In this document: in pieces, positions 1 through 6,140 of the stretch
Layout of the letters: the number at the start of each line of letters is the position of its first letter
Numbering within the stretch: position 1 is the first letter of the stretch
DNA from: JBEVNX01 sp040507895
GTDB taxonomy: Bacteria; Desulfobacterota; Binatia; JACPRU01
DNA length: 6,265 nt
Assembly: GCA_040507895.1 (NCBI GenBank)
Contig: JBEVNX010000062.1
Span: 1-6,265, forward strand
Direction: 5' to 3'
Notes under the pieces: generated by a model
What the model was told of the DNA's origin: nothing
The model's input: only the letters and a program-made list of their open reading frames with translations
The model's database searches: none
Position numbers and translations under genes: made by a program

Positions 1-143
1 CGCCGGGCCGCTCGCTTTTCCCGGCGGTGAAGGTACAGTTTTTCGAGAAGAACGGCGACCAATCCTATTTCGTAGCGGGCCCTGGACCCCAAGTCGGTGA
101 GACGCTGGTGATGATCACGCTGACCGAGAATGGGAGGTCTTGA
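1..143 (+). CDS. C-terminal fragment of an unidentified protein upstream of the pilin gene
   Basis: The frame beginning at base 3 is open from the left edge to a TGA at 141-143 and gives the last 46 residues of a protein. The other two forward frames hit stops early (28-30 and 101-103), so this is the only frame open throughout. The segment alternates hydrophobic and polar residues (for example VKVQFFEKNGDQSYFVAG and ETLVMITLTENG), which suggests a beta-rich C-terminus; no membrane helix or motif is visible. The next ATG follows the stop after one base (TGAAATG), so the two genes are probably co-transcribed and translationally coupled. From its place beside a prepilin gene it could be a TadE/TadG-like pseudopilin or another Tad accessory protein, but that is a guess from context. 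I do not recognise the family. Confidence 0.6.
   Translation, partial: PGRSLFPAVKVQFFEKNGDQSYFVAGPGPQVGETLVMITLTENGRS
132..138 (+). promoter_or_regulatory. Ribosome binding site of the prepilin gene
   Basis: GGGAGGT lies six bases before the ATG at 145 and inside the end of the upstream gene. It decides the start of the prepilin: an in-frame ATG at 130 would place this Shine-Dalgarno sequence inside the coding region, so 145 is preferred. Being embedded in the preceding reading frame, it fits coupled translation. Confidence 0.65.
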
Positions 144-144
144 A

Positions 145-345
145 ATGAAGCGAATCGCCGAGCGAGCCAATGCCCTGCTCCGCCGCCTGCCGACGGCGAA
201 CCAAAGGGGCCAGACGTTCATGGAGTACATTCTGCTGGTGATCGTCTCCGTGCTCGTGCTGCGCTTCTTCTCGGTCCTCTTTCAGATCGCGATTCGGCAC
301 TACCTCGGCCCGATCTACTTCTGGGTCAGCTTGCCGTTCCCTTAG
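145..345 (+). CDS. Flp-like (type IVb/class III) prepilin, 66 residues
   Basis: Small prepilin, probably a subunit or minor subunit of the Tad/Flp pilus. Residues 1-22 form a short basic leader rich in Arg that ends in Gly22. It is followed by Q23-T-F-M-E27-Y28, which matches the G^xxxxEY site cut by TadV/CpaA-type prepilin peptidases: Gly at -1, Glu at +5, Tyr at +6. A hydrophobic helix follows at about residues 28-50. This arrangement and the tiny size are standard for Flp pilins. The predicted mature protein has about 44 residues. After the helix there is only a short tail (about 51-66) containing His, Tyr, Phe and Trp and ending in PFP. The start at 145 is chosen from the GGGAGGT site just upstream. 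The cpaB-tadA-tadB-tadC genes downstream support the assignment. A TadE-like minor pseudopilin is the alternative. No peptidase gene lies in the window. Confidence 0.8.
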   Translation: MKRIAERANALLRRLPTANQRGQTFMEYILLVIVSVLVLRFFSVLFQIAIRHYLGPIYFWVSLPFP

Positions 346-371
346 ATCCTGCGGCCGATCCTCGGTGCGCG

Positions 372-401
372 TTGCCACTTGAGAACGTCCTGTCGTATAG
401 G
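372..401 (+). promoter_or_regulatory. Possible weak promoter before cpaB
   Basis: In the 82-base gap between the pilin and cpaB, TTGCCA (372-377) is followed after 18 bases by TATAGG (396-401). This is 5/6 and 4/6 of the sigma-70 consensus. The gap also has a short CCGA-TCC-TCGG hairpin (about 353-363) without a T-run, so it is not a convincing terminator. A second promoter or RNA processing site here would let the pilin be expressed at a different level from the assembly genes. The match is weak and could be chance. Confidence 0.22.
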
Positions 402-427
402 GCCTAGAGAAAAGCGGGGTGGAAGGT

Positions 428-1225
428 ATGCAGAGTCGGATGCCCATCATTGCGGCACTCATTGCGGGTCTCGCCGCGATCTTGCTCCTCAACCTCTACG
501 TCGGCGGCCTACAGCAGAGCCTGCGGCCGAGTCTCACCCCGGTCGTGGTCGCCTCGCATCAACTGACCACGGGCACCGTGCTGGATGCCAAGGACATCGC
601 CCAAGCGATGAGGACCACCGATTCGTTGCCGAAGCTAGCGATCAAATGGGAGGAGCGCTCGCTCTATCTCGGCCAGCGGCTCGACTTCCCCGTGGGCGAA
701 GCCGACTACGTGCTCGCCAACTATTTCGGCGGCGTGGCAGCGGCCGCGCAGCGGCTGTCGGAACGGATCGATGCGAAGACCAACCAGCGGGCGCTGACGA
801 TCCCGGTGACGGCGGAAACCTCCCTCGAGCGCTCGATCCGACCGGGCGACCGCATCGACTTGCTGTTGACCTATACGAGAGCCGAGCTTGCCGCCGGAGC
901 GAAGCCCGGGGCTCAGCCGACTGCCAAGATCATCGCGTCGCCGCTCCTCGAAAACGTATACGTGGTGACGACCGGGCAATTCGGTCTTGTAAGCTCGAGC
1001 TCGTACTCGACGATCACCGTGCTCGTCTCTGCCGACGAGGCGAAGCTCCTGATCTGGGCGATGAAGCTCGGCCAGCTCTCGATCATCCTGCGCAACCCGA
1101 AGGACGTCGCGCTCACCGAGCGAACCTTCATCGCCGGGGATTCGAGCTCGCTCACCGAGCTCGGCAAGCAGGAGATCACCCCTGCGGAAGTGATTTCCCA
1201 ACGCAACGCGGCTGTGGAAAGATAG
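428..1225 (+). CDS. cpaB: Flp pilus assembly protein CpaB/RcpC (SAF domain)
   Basis: Periplasmic, membrane-anchored Tad assembly protein; homologues are thought to work with the outer-membrane secretin and the forming pilus. From ATG 428 it is 265 residues, within the usual CpaB range. Residues 6-25 are a hydrophobic anchor or uncleaved signal. A SAF domain starts near residue 38 (PVVVASHQLTTGTVLDAKDI; CpaB proteins typically read VVVAxxxLxxGxxL). The second conserved block is RALTIPV (121-127) followed by IRPGDRIDLLLT (137-148). The third is LLENVYVV (173-180), then TITVLVSADEAKLLIWA (195-211) and LSIILRNPKD (217-226). An in-frame GTG at 419 and ATG at 440 are alternative starts; 428 is chosen because GGTGGA lies four bases upstream, but the evidence is not strong. 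It sits 82 bases after the pilin and 19 bases before tadA. Unlike many Tad loci, no secretin gene (cpaC/rcpA) follows. Confidence 0.85.
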   Translation: MQSRMPIIAALIAGLAAILLLNLYVGGLQQSLRPSLTPVVVASHQLTTGTVLDAKDIAQAMRTTDSLPKLAIKWEERSLYLGQRLDFPVGEADYVLANYFGGVAAAAQRLSERIDAKTNQRALTIPVTAETSLERSIRPGDRIDLLLTYTRAELAAGAKPGAQPTAKIIASPLLENVYVVTTGQFGLVSSSSYSTITVLVSADEAKLLIWAMKLGQLSIILRNPKDVALTERTFIAGDSSSLTELGKQEITPAEVISQRNAAVER

Positions 1226-1244
1226 GTCCGGTTACGGCGCTCGC

Positions 1245-2882
1245 ATGATCGCCATCAGGATCGAAGACGAGAGCGGCACAGAGCTGCGCAGCGATCAGCT
1301 CGACGGCAACGAGATCGTGATCGGGCGCGGCGGCGGCAACCAGATCGTGCTCAAGAGCTCGACCGTCTCGACGAAGCACGCGCGCCTTTACCGCGACAAC
1401 GGTGGGTGGCTGCTCGTCGACGAGCAGAGCACCAACGGAACCTTCCTGAACGGCCGGGCCGTGGAGGCGCCGAGCCCCGTGTGCGACGGCGACCAGATCG
1501 ACGTCGGCGCCTTCCGGCTGTGGGTGATGTCCGGCGCTCCGCGTCCAGTCAGCGCCCCGGCTGCCGCAGCGCCCCCCGCCCCCGAGGTCGGCAAGAAGGC
1601 GGCGGACAAGGTCCTCGAGATCAAACAGCGGATCCACAAGAAGCTCATCGAGTTCCTCGACCTTCGCTGGGTCGACCTCTCGAAGCTCGGCGATGCGGAG
1701 GTCCGTGCCCAGACGCGCAGCGCCATCGAGAACATCCTGCGCGACCTCGCCTGGGACATTCCGGCCGGTCTCAACCGCGAGGACCTCATCAAGCAGGTTC
1801 TGGACGAGGCGCTCGGCTTGGGACCTCTCGAGGATCTGCTCGCCGAGGACGCTGTCTCGGAGATCATGGTCAACCGCTTCGACCAGATCTACATCGAGCG
1901 CAAAGGCAAGATCACGCTCTCGGAAAAGACGTTCACCAGCAATAAGGCGGTGCTTGCCGCCATCGAGCGCATCGTGGCGCCGATCGGCCGGCGTATCGAC
2001 GAGAGCTCGCCGATGGTCGATGCCCGCTTGAAGGACGGCTCGCGCGTCAATGCGATCATCCCGCCGCTCGCGCTGAAGGGACCGGCGATCACGATCCGCA
2101 AGTTCAACAAGATCCCGCTCACCGTCGAAGATCTCATCCGTTTCGGCGCGATGACGCGCGGCATGGCGAACTTCCTGAAGCTCTGCGTCGAGCTGCGCCG
2201 CAACATCGTGGTGTCGGGCGGCACCGGCTCGGGCAAGACGACGCTGCTCAACATGCTTTCCTCGTTCATCCCGGATGACGAGCGAATCGTCACCGCGGAG
2301 GATTCCGCGGAGCTACGCCTCGAGCAGGATCACGTCGTGTCCCTCGAAACACGGCCGCCGAACCTCGAAGGAACCGGGGCCGTGACGATCCGCGACCTCG
2401 TTCGCAACTCCTTGCGCATGCGACCCGACCGCATCGTCGTCGGCGAATGCCGCTCGGGCGAGGCACTCGATATGCTGCAGGCCATGAATACCGGCCACGA
2501 CGGCTCGATGACCACCCTGCACGCCAACGCGCCACGCGACGCGCTCGCCCGGCTCGAAACGCTCGTGCTCATGGCCGGCATGGATCTGCCGGTGCGGGCG
2601 ATTCGCGATCAGATCGCCTCGGCGGTGCACATGATCGTGCAGCAGGCTCGCCTCGCCGACGGCAGCCGCAAAGTGACGTGCATCTCCGAGGTGACCGGCC
2701 TCGATAGCGACCAGGTCCAGCTGCAGGACGTCTTCTACTTCAAGCAAGACGGCTACACGGCCGACGGAAAGGTGCGCGGGCGACACGTGCCCACCGGATA
2801 CATCCCCCGGTTCTACGACGACCTTCGCCAACGCGGCTTGCAGGCGGACCTCTCGATCTTCCGCAGCGAGGAGGCAGCCTGA
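1245..2882 (+). CDS. tadA: TadA/CpaF-type secretion ATPase with N-terminal FHA domain
   Basis: Cytoplasmic hexameric ATPase expected to power assembly of the Tad pilus through the TadB/TadC platform. It has 545 residues, longer than a typical CpaF because of an added N-terminal module. Residues 1-95 are an FHA domain with the phosphothreonine-binding signature intact: G27-R28, S42-x-x-H45, and S62-T-N64-G65-T66 with N69-G70. An Ala/Pro linker follows (about 98-114). The CpaF part begins near residue 120. Its Walker A is GGTGSGKTT (325-333, Lys331). The Walker B region is RPDRIVVGECRSGEA (393-407, Glu401), and the His-box segment is GHDGSMTTLHAN (417-428, His426). The C-terminus (GKVRGRHVPTGYIPRF) is also typical of CpaF. 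No good Shine-Dalgarno site precedes the ATG, no upstream in-frame start is seen, and cpaB ends 19 bases earlier, so coupling to cpaB is likely. The FHA module implies regulation through a phosphorylated partner, by inference. Confidence 0.94.
   Translation: MIAIRIEDESGTELRSDQLDGNEIVIGRGGGNQIVLKSSTVSTKHARLYRDNGGWLLVDEQSTNGTFLNGRAVEAPSPVCDGDQIDVGAFRLWVMSGAPRPVSAPAAAAPPAPEVGKKAADKVLEIKQRIHKKLIEFLDLRWVDLSKLGDAEVRAQTRSAIENILRDLAWDIPAGLNREDLIKQVLDEALGLGPLEDLLAEDAVSEIMVNRFDQIYIERKGKITLSEKTFTSNKAVLAAIERIVAPIGRRIDESSPMVDARLKDGSRVNAIIPPLALKGPAITIRKFNKIPLTVEDLIRFGAMTRGMANFLKLCVELRRNIVVSGGTGSGKTTLLNMLSSFIPDDERIVTAEDSAELRLEQDHVVSLETRPPNLEGTGAVTIRDLVRNSLRMRPDRIVVGECRSGEALDMLQAMNTGHDGSMTTLHANAPRDALARLETLVLMAGMDLPVRAIRDQIASAVHMIVQQARLADGSRKVTCISEVTGLDSDQVQLQDVFYFKQDGYTADGKVRGRHVPTGYIPRFYDDLRQRGLQADLSIFRSEEAA
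2869..2874 (+). promoter_or_regulatory. Ribosome binding site of tadB
   Basis: A perfect AGGAGG inside the last codons of tadA, nine bases before the tadB ATG. The junction TGAAATG (stop, one base, start) is the same as the one before the prepilin gene. It supports the start at 2884 and coupled translation. Confidence 0.7.
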
Positions 2883-2883
2883 A

Positions 2884-3747
2884 ATGTACATCGGCAACCT
2901 ACCGACTGAGCCTCTCCTCTACGTCATCGTGTTTGGGTCGGTTGCGGCGATCGTCTGGAACCTGTGGTCGGTCTCCGAGGTGGTCTTCGCCGAGTACCGC
3001 GCGGTCTCCGTAGCCCAGGCGGAAGCTTCGCTGGCGGACGTCTACTCGACGTTCTCGCCGGAGCGCGTCTTCCAGCTCTCGCTCCTCGCCGGAGGAGTCA
3101 TCTTCATCCTCTTCTCTATGGCCATCAACTGGGTGGCGGGTCTGCTCTTCGGGGCCGCCGCTCTGATGGCCCCGCGCATGATCTTCAACATCCTGCGCGA
3201 GAAGCGGCGCGCGCTCGTCGCCGAGCAGCTGGTCGACGCGCTCGGCTTGCTCGCCAACTCGGTACGCGCGGGTCTCACGCTGCCGCAAGCGATGGAGATC
3301 CTCGTCAAGGAGATGAAGCCGCCGATCACTCAGGAGTTCGGCCGGGTGCTGCAGGAGTACCGGCTCGGCACCGACTTCGACCAGGCGATGCTCAACATGG
3401 CGCGGCGCGTGGAGAGCCGCGATCTCGACATCCTCGTCAACGCGGTGATGGTGACGCGGCGCAGCGGCGGCAACGTCGGTGAGATCTTTCAGAACATCGC
3501 CGCCACGATTCGCGAGCGCATCCGCATCGAGGGCAAGGTCCGGGCGCTGTCGGCGACCGGCAACATGCAGGCCCTCGTCATGTCTTCGATGCCGTTCGGC
3601 ATCATGGTCGTGCTCTACTTCATGCAGCCCGAGTACATCTATCAGATGTTCTCGACTACGCTCGGGCTCATCGCGCTGACGGTGGTGATCGCCATGGTGG
3701 TCGCCGCGTTTTTCTGGATCCGCTGGATCATGGACATCGACATCTGA
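2884..3747 (+). CDS. tadB: Tad inner-membrane platform protein TadB (T2SSF domain)
   Basis: Polytopic inner-membrane protein that, with TadC, forms the platform on which TadA acts. It has 287 residues, near the normal TadB length. There is one hydrophobic segment at about 11-28, two more between about 62 and 96, a cytoplasmic T2SSF/GspF domain at about 98-225, and two C-terminal membrane segments at about 230-250 and 258-280. The T2SSF domain shows the usual blocks: LVDALGLLANSVRAGLTLPQAM, LGTDFDQAMLNMARRV, DILVNAVMVTRRSGGNVGEI, and an ERIRIEGKVRALSATG stretch before the last membrane segments. The start is fixed by AGGAGG at 2869-2874. The gene begins one base after the tadA stop. The order tadA-tadB-tadC is the most conserved part of Tad loci and supports the call. 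Nothing unusual is seen inside the gene. Confidence 0.93.
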   Translation: MYIGNLPTEPLLYVIVFGSVAAIVWNLWSVSEVVFAEYRAVSVAQAEASLADVYSTFSPERVFQLSLLAGGVIFILFSMAINWVAGLLFGAAALMAPRMIFNILREKRRALVAEQLVDALGLLANSVRAGLTLPQAMEILVKEMKPPITQEFGRVLQEYRLGTDFDQAMLNMARRVESRDLDILVNAVMVTRRSGGNVGEIFQNIAATIRERIRIEGKVRALSATGNMQALVMSSMPFGIMVVLYFMQPEYIYQMFSTTLGLIALTVVIAMVVAAFFWIRWIMDIDI

Positions 3748-3833
3748 TCACTGCGGCTGAGGATATGGGATACGAGGCCCGGCCCGCGACCCTCGATGGT
3801 AGCGGCCGCGGGCGCTGACTGAGGAGCGAGACG

Positions 3834-4733
3834 ATGGATCCGCAGCTCTACTACTACGGAACGATGGCGGCCGCTGCCGTGTCGATCGCGCTCTTCACCT
3901 ATCTGGCGATGGAGGCGCGCGGCGCGGGAGAGCTGCTGACGACCGGAACGAGCCGCTCGCTCACCGGCGGCAGCCCGCTCATGGCGATCCTCTTGCAGAT
4001 CGCGCGAGTCATCGCGCCGCTCCGAGCCGGAGTCGTCAACACCGCCGCCGGGAAGGAGCTCGCGCGCAAGCTCCGCAAAGCGGGCCAGCCGTTCGGCATG
4101 ACCGTGCCGGAATTCGTCTGCCTCAAGTACGTCGGCGCGATGGTCGGCTTCGCCTTCGGCTACTTCACCTCCACGGTCGTGCTCGGCGGGCCGAGCTGGC
4201 CGCTGATCATCGGGCTCGCGATCTTCGGCATGGTCTATCCGACCACGCGGCTCAACAACGTGATCTACAACCGCATGGTGCGGATCTTCCGCGACCTTCC
4301 CTACGTGCTCGACATGCTCACGCTATCGACCGAAGCCGGCCAGGACTTCACCTCGGCCATGAAGACCGTGATCGACAAGGGAACGCCCGGCCCGTTGCTC
4401 GACGAGTTTCGCATCGTCCACCAGGAGGTGACGCTCGGCAAGACGCGGACCGAGGCGCTGCGCGGGATGGCGATGCGCATCGACTTGCCCGAGATGACGA
4501 GCTTCGTGCTCGCGCTGATCCAAGCCGAGGAGCTCGGCACGTCGATCGGCAAGGTGTTGCGCATCATGGCCGATCAAATGCGTATCAAGCGCTCCACGCT
4601 GGCCGAGGAGATGGCGGGGAAGGTTCCGGTCAAGCTGATGATGCCGCTCATGCTGTTGATCGTCCCCGCCTCCTTCATCGTTCTGTTGTTCGGGCCGGTC
4701 TACATGTACGCCACCGGTCAGCAGCTTGAATGA
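3834..4733 (+). CDS. tadC: Tad inner-membrane platform protein TadC (T2SSF domain)
   Basis: Second inner-membrane platform protein of the Tad system, the paralogue and partner of TadB. It has 299 residues, typical for TadC. A hydrophobic N-terminal segment (about 8-26) is followed by a polar region with LARKLRKAGQPFGMTVPEF, the segment that in TadC proteins precedes the membrane hairpin. The hairpin lies at about 98-140. The T2SSF domain includes FRDLPYVLDMLTLSTEAGQDF, then GKTRTEALRGMAMRIDLPEM, FVLALIQAEELGTSIGKVL and KVPVKLMMPLMLLIVPASF, all usual TadC features. It ends in a C-terminal membrane helix and a short tail. GAGGAG at 3821-3826, seven bases upstream, supports the ATG at 3834. The gene is separated from tadB by 86 bases, which is looser than the neighbouring junctions, and its stop overlaps the next start (ATGA, 4730-4733). 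Confidence 0.93.
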   Translation: MDPQLYYYGTMAAAAVSIALFTYLAMEARGAGELLTTGTSRSLTGGSPLMAILLQIARVIAPLRAGVVNTAAGKELARKLRKAGQPFGMTVPEFVCLKYVGAMVGFAFGYFTSTVVLGGPSWPLIIGLAIFGMVYPTTRLNNVIYNRMVRIFRDLPYVLDMLTLSTEAGQDFTSAMKTVIDKGTPGPLLDEFRIVHQEVTLGKTRTEALRGMAMRIDLPEMTSFVLALIQAEELGTSIGKVLRIMADQMRIKRSTLAEEMAGKVPVKLMMPLMLLIVPASFIVLLFGPVYMYATGQQLE

Positions 4734-6127
4734 AGATCGCTCCCGAGGACGTCCAGGAATACCGCTTCACCGTCGTCCGCGGCGCGAAGCCGGGGTCGCG
4801 GGTGAGCTTCGAGGGGGGCGTACGCAACGTGCGCATCGGCCGCGCCGTCGACAACGAGGTCGTGGTCAGCGATCCCACCGTGTCGCGCTCGCACGCACGC
4901 GTGGAGCTGCGCGCCGATGGCTGGTTTCTCGCCGACGCGGGATCGAGCGCCGGCGTCGAGAAGATGGGCTTCCGCGTCGGCTCGGTACCCGAGCCGCTCG
5001 AGAGCGGAGACGAATTCAAGGTCGGCGACACGATCCTCAAGTTCGAGGTCGTGGCCAAGAAGGGCGCGACCAAGAAAGCCGCGGCCGAGGCAGCGGCCGA
5101 GGTAGCCCAGGCCGCCAGCCAACCCGGAATCCTCGCCCGCGTCGGCCTCAAGTCGCGTCGCTCGCAGATCCTCGTCGCCGCGGGCCTCGCCGTCCTCGGG
5201 ATGCTTCTTCTCTGGCCGAGCGCGCCGGGGTTGCCGCCGCAGTCGCGCGAGCCGGTAGGCATCGAGTATGCGGCGACGGTTGGCTGGGTGCCGGGCGTCG
5301 ACGACAGCCACCTGGCAGGCGCGACGCTCGACGTGCCGATCGAGGGCGAGGGCCTCAGTCTCTATTTCCAGGCCGTGTCCAAGGCAGGCGTGGAGATTCG
5401 TGCGGGAGAGCGTGTGCTCGCTACGATTCCGGCGTCTTCGTCATGGCGGAGCTACGCGCTCGTGCTGATGCCGCGCGCGTTCAGCCGCGAGTCCAAGGTG
5501 CGCGTTGCCTTTCGCAACCTCGGCTACGACCCCGCCCAGGGCGACATCGATCCGGCGCAAGCCACGTCCTGGGGGATTCGTCGCACCATGCTGGCGCGCA
5601 TCCCGAGCTCGCCCTCTACGCCCGGCCAGCTCGCCGAGGATCTTCTCGGTACGCAAGGGCTTGCCGAGCGCATCAAGGACAACGTGGGGTTTCGCTCGAC
5701 GATCATCCAGTCGTTGCGTCGCGTTCTGATCGGTGTGATGAAGCTTTCCGGCAAAAGCGCGATGCTCGTGAGCATTCCCTCGAAGATCCCCCCAGATCCA
5801 CTGGCTGAGCGGATCGAGGCTGCGCGTGCCAATTTGTCCAGTGATCGTCTCGACGCCGCGCTCGGCGACCTCACGGTGACGCTAGGGAAAGCCGATGCAG
5901 AACTCGCGCGCGACTACCAGCAGCTCGTCAACAACTTGACGGTGGCGCGGAAGCGGGAAGCCGGCAACGAGGAAGCCGTCATCTTGGCGACGATCATGCG
6001 CACGATCCCCGACCTGACAGACCCTCGCCGGCGCGTCTTCGTGCCCGACGTGAAGAAGCTCAGCGGCGGAAAAGTAAGGATCTACAACGCAACGCTCGAA
6101 CGCCTCGGCGCAGGCGTGTCCGGATGA
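4730..6127 (+). CDS. Membrane-anchored FHA-domain protein with an extracytoplasmic beta/helical region, function unknown
   Basis: 465 residues; I recognise the FHA module but not the family. Residues about 13-108 form an FHA domain with I36-G37-R38, a conserved DPTVSRSHARVEL block (48-60) and GDEFKVGDTILKFEV near its end. The usual S-T-N-G-T-F loop is replaced by S72-S-A-G-V-E, so phosphothreonine binding may be altered. An Ala/Glu/Lys-rich linker (about 109-130) leads to basic residues (K141, R143, R144) and one membrane helix (about 146-162), predicting FHA inside and the rest in the periplasm. Residues about 176-267 are beta-rich, with W239 and Y242 and a VRVAFRN strand resembling galactose-binding-like sandwiches; this fold is a guess. 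Residues about 285-440 look helical, perhaps TPR-like. The start overlaps the tadC stop as ATGA, so it is co-translated with the Tad genes. A role linking a phosphorylation signal across the inner membrane to the pilus apparatus is inference. Confidence 0.8.
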   Translation: MKIAPEDVQEYRFTVVRGAKPGSRVSFEGGVRNVRIGRAVDNEVVVSDPTVSRSHARVELRADGWFLADAGSSAGVEKMGFRVGSVPEPLESGDEFKVGDTILKFEVVAKKGATKKAAAEAAAEVAQAASQPGILARVGLKSRRSQILVAAGLAVLGMLLLWPSAPGLPPQSREPVGIEYAATVGWVPGVDDSHLAGATLDVPIEGEGLSLYFQAVSKAGVEIRAGERVLATIPASSSWRSYALVLMPRAFSRESKVRVAFRNLGYDPAQGDIDPAQATSWGIRRTMLARIPSSPSTPGQLAEDLLGTQGLAERIKDNVGFRSTIIQSLRRVLIGVMKLSGKSAMLVSIPSKIPPDPLAERIEAARANLSSDRLDAALGDLTVTLGKADAELARDYQQLVNNLTVARKREAGNEEAVILATIMRTIPDLTDPRRRVFVPDVKKLSGGKVRIYNATLERLGAGVSG

Positions 6128-6140
6128 CGAGGACGGTGCG

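Noticed and set aside
130..144. Upstream in-frame ATG at 130 as the prepilin start
   Set aside because: It would overlap the upstream gene further and place the GGGAGGT ribosome site inside the coding sequence; the ATG at 145 has ideal spacing.
353..363. Hairpin CCGA-TCC-TCGG as a terminator after the pilin gene
   Set aside because: Only four base pairs and no following T-run, so an intrinsic terminator is not supported.
635..1201. Minus-strand open frames opposite cpaB, tadA, tadB and the last genes
   Set aside because: They lie entirely opposite genes with recognisable domains, have Arg/His-rich low-complexity compositions and no motifs; these are typical mirror frames in high-GC DNA.
379..1248. 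Long + strand open frame overlapping cpaB in another frame
   Set aside because: It is Arg/Ala/Gly-rich with no domain, as expected from a shifted frame in GC-rich DNA, and the overlapping frame clearly encodes CpaB.
3765..3818. A 17-codon open frame between tadB and tadC (ATG 3765, TGA 3816-3818)
   Set aside because: Very short, Arg/Gly-rich, with a purine-rich stretch too close to the ATG; nothing distinguishes it from chance.
5081..5102. Two copies of GCGGCCGAGG twelve bases apart
   Set aside because: They encode the Ala/Glu linker between the FHA domain and the membrane helix; ordinary low-complexity coding repeat, not a separate element.
4726..5808. Alternative + strand frame over the second FHA gene
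   Set aside because: Its product is dominated by Arg/Gly/Ala and lacks any motif, while the frame starting at 4730 gives an FHA domain and a membrane helix.
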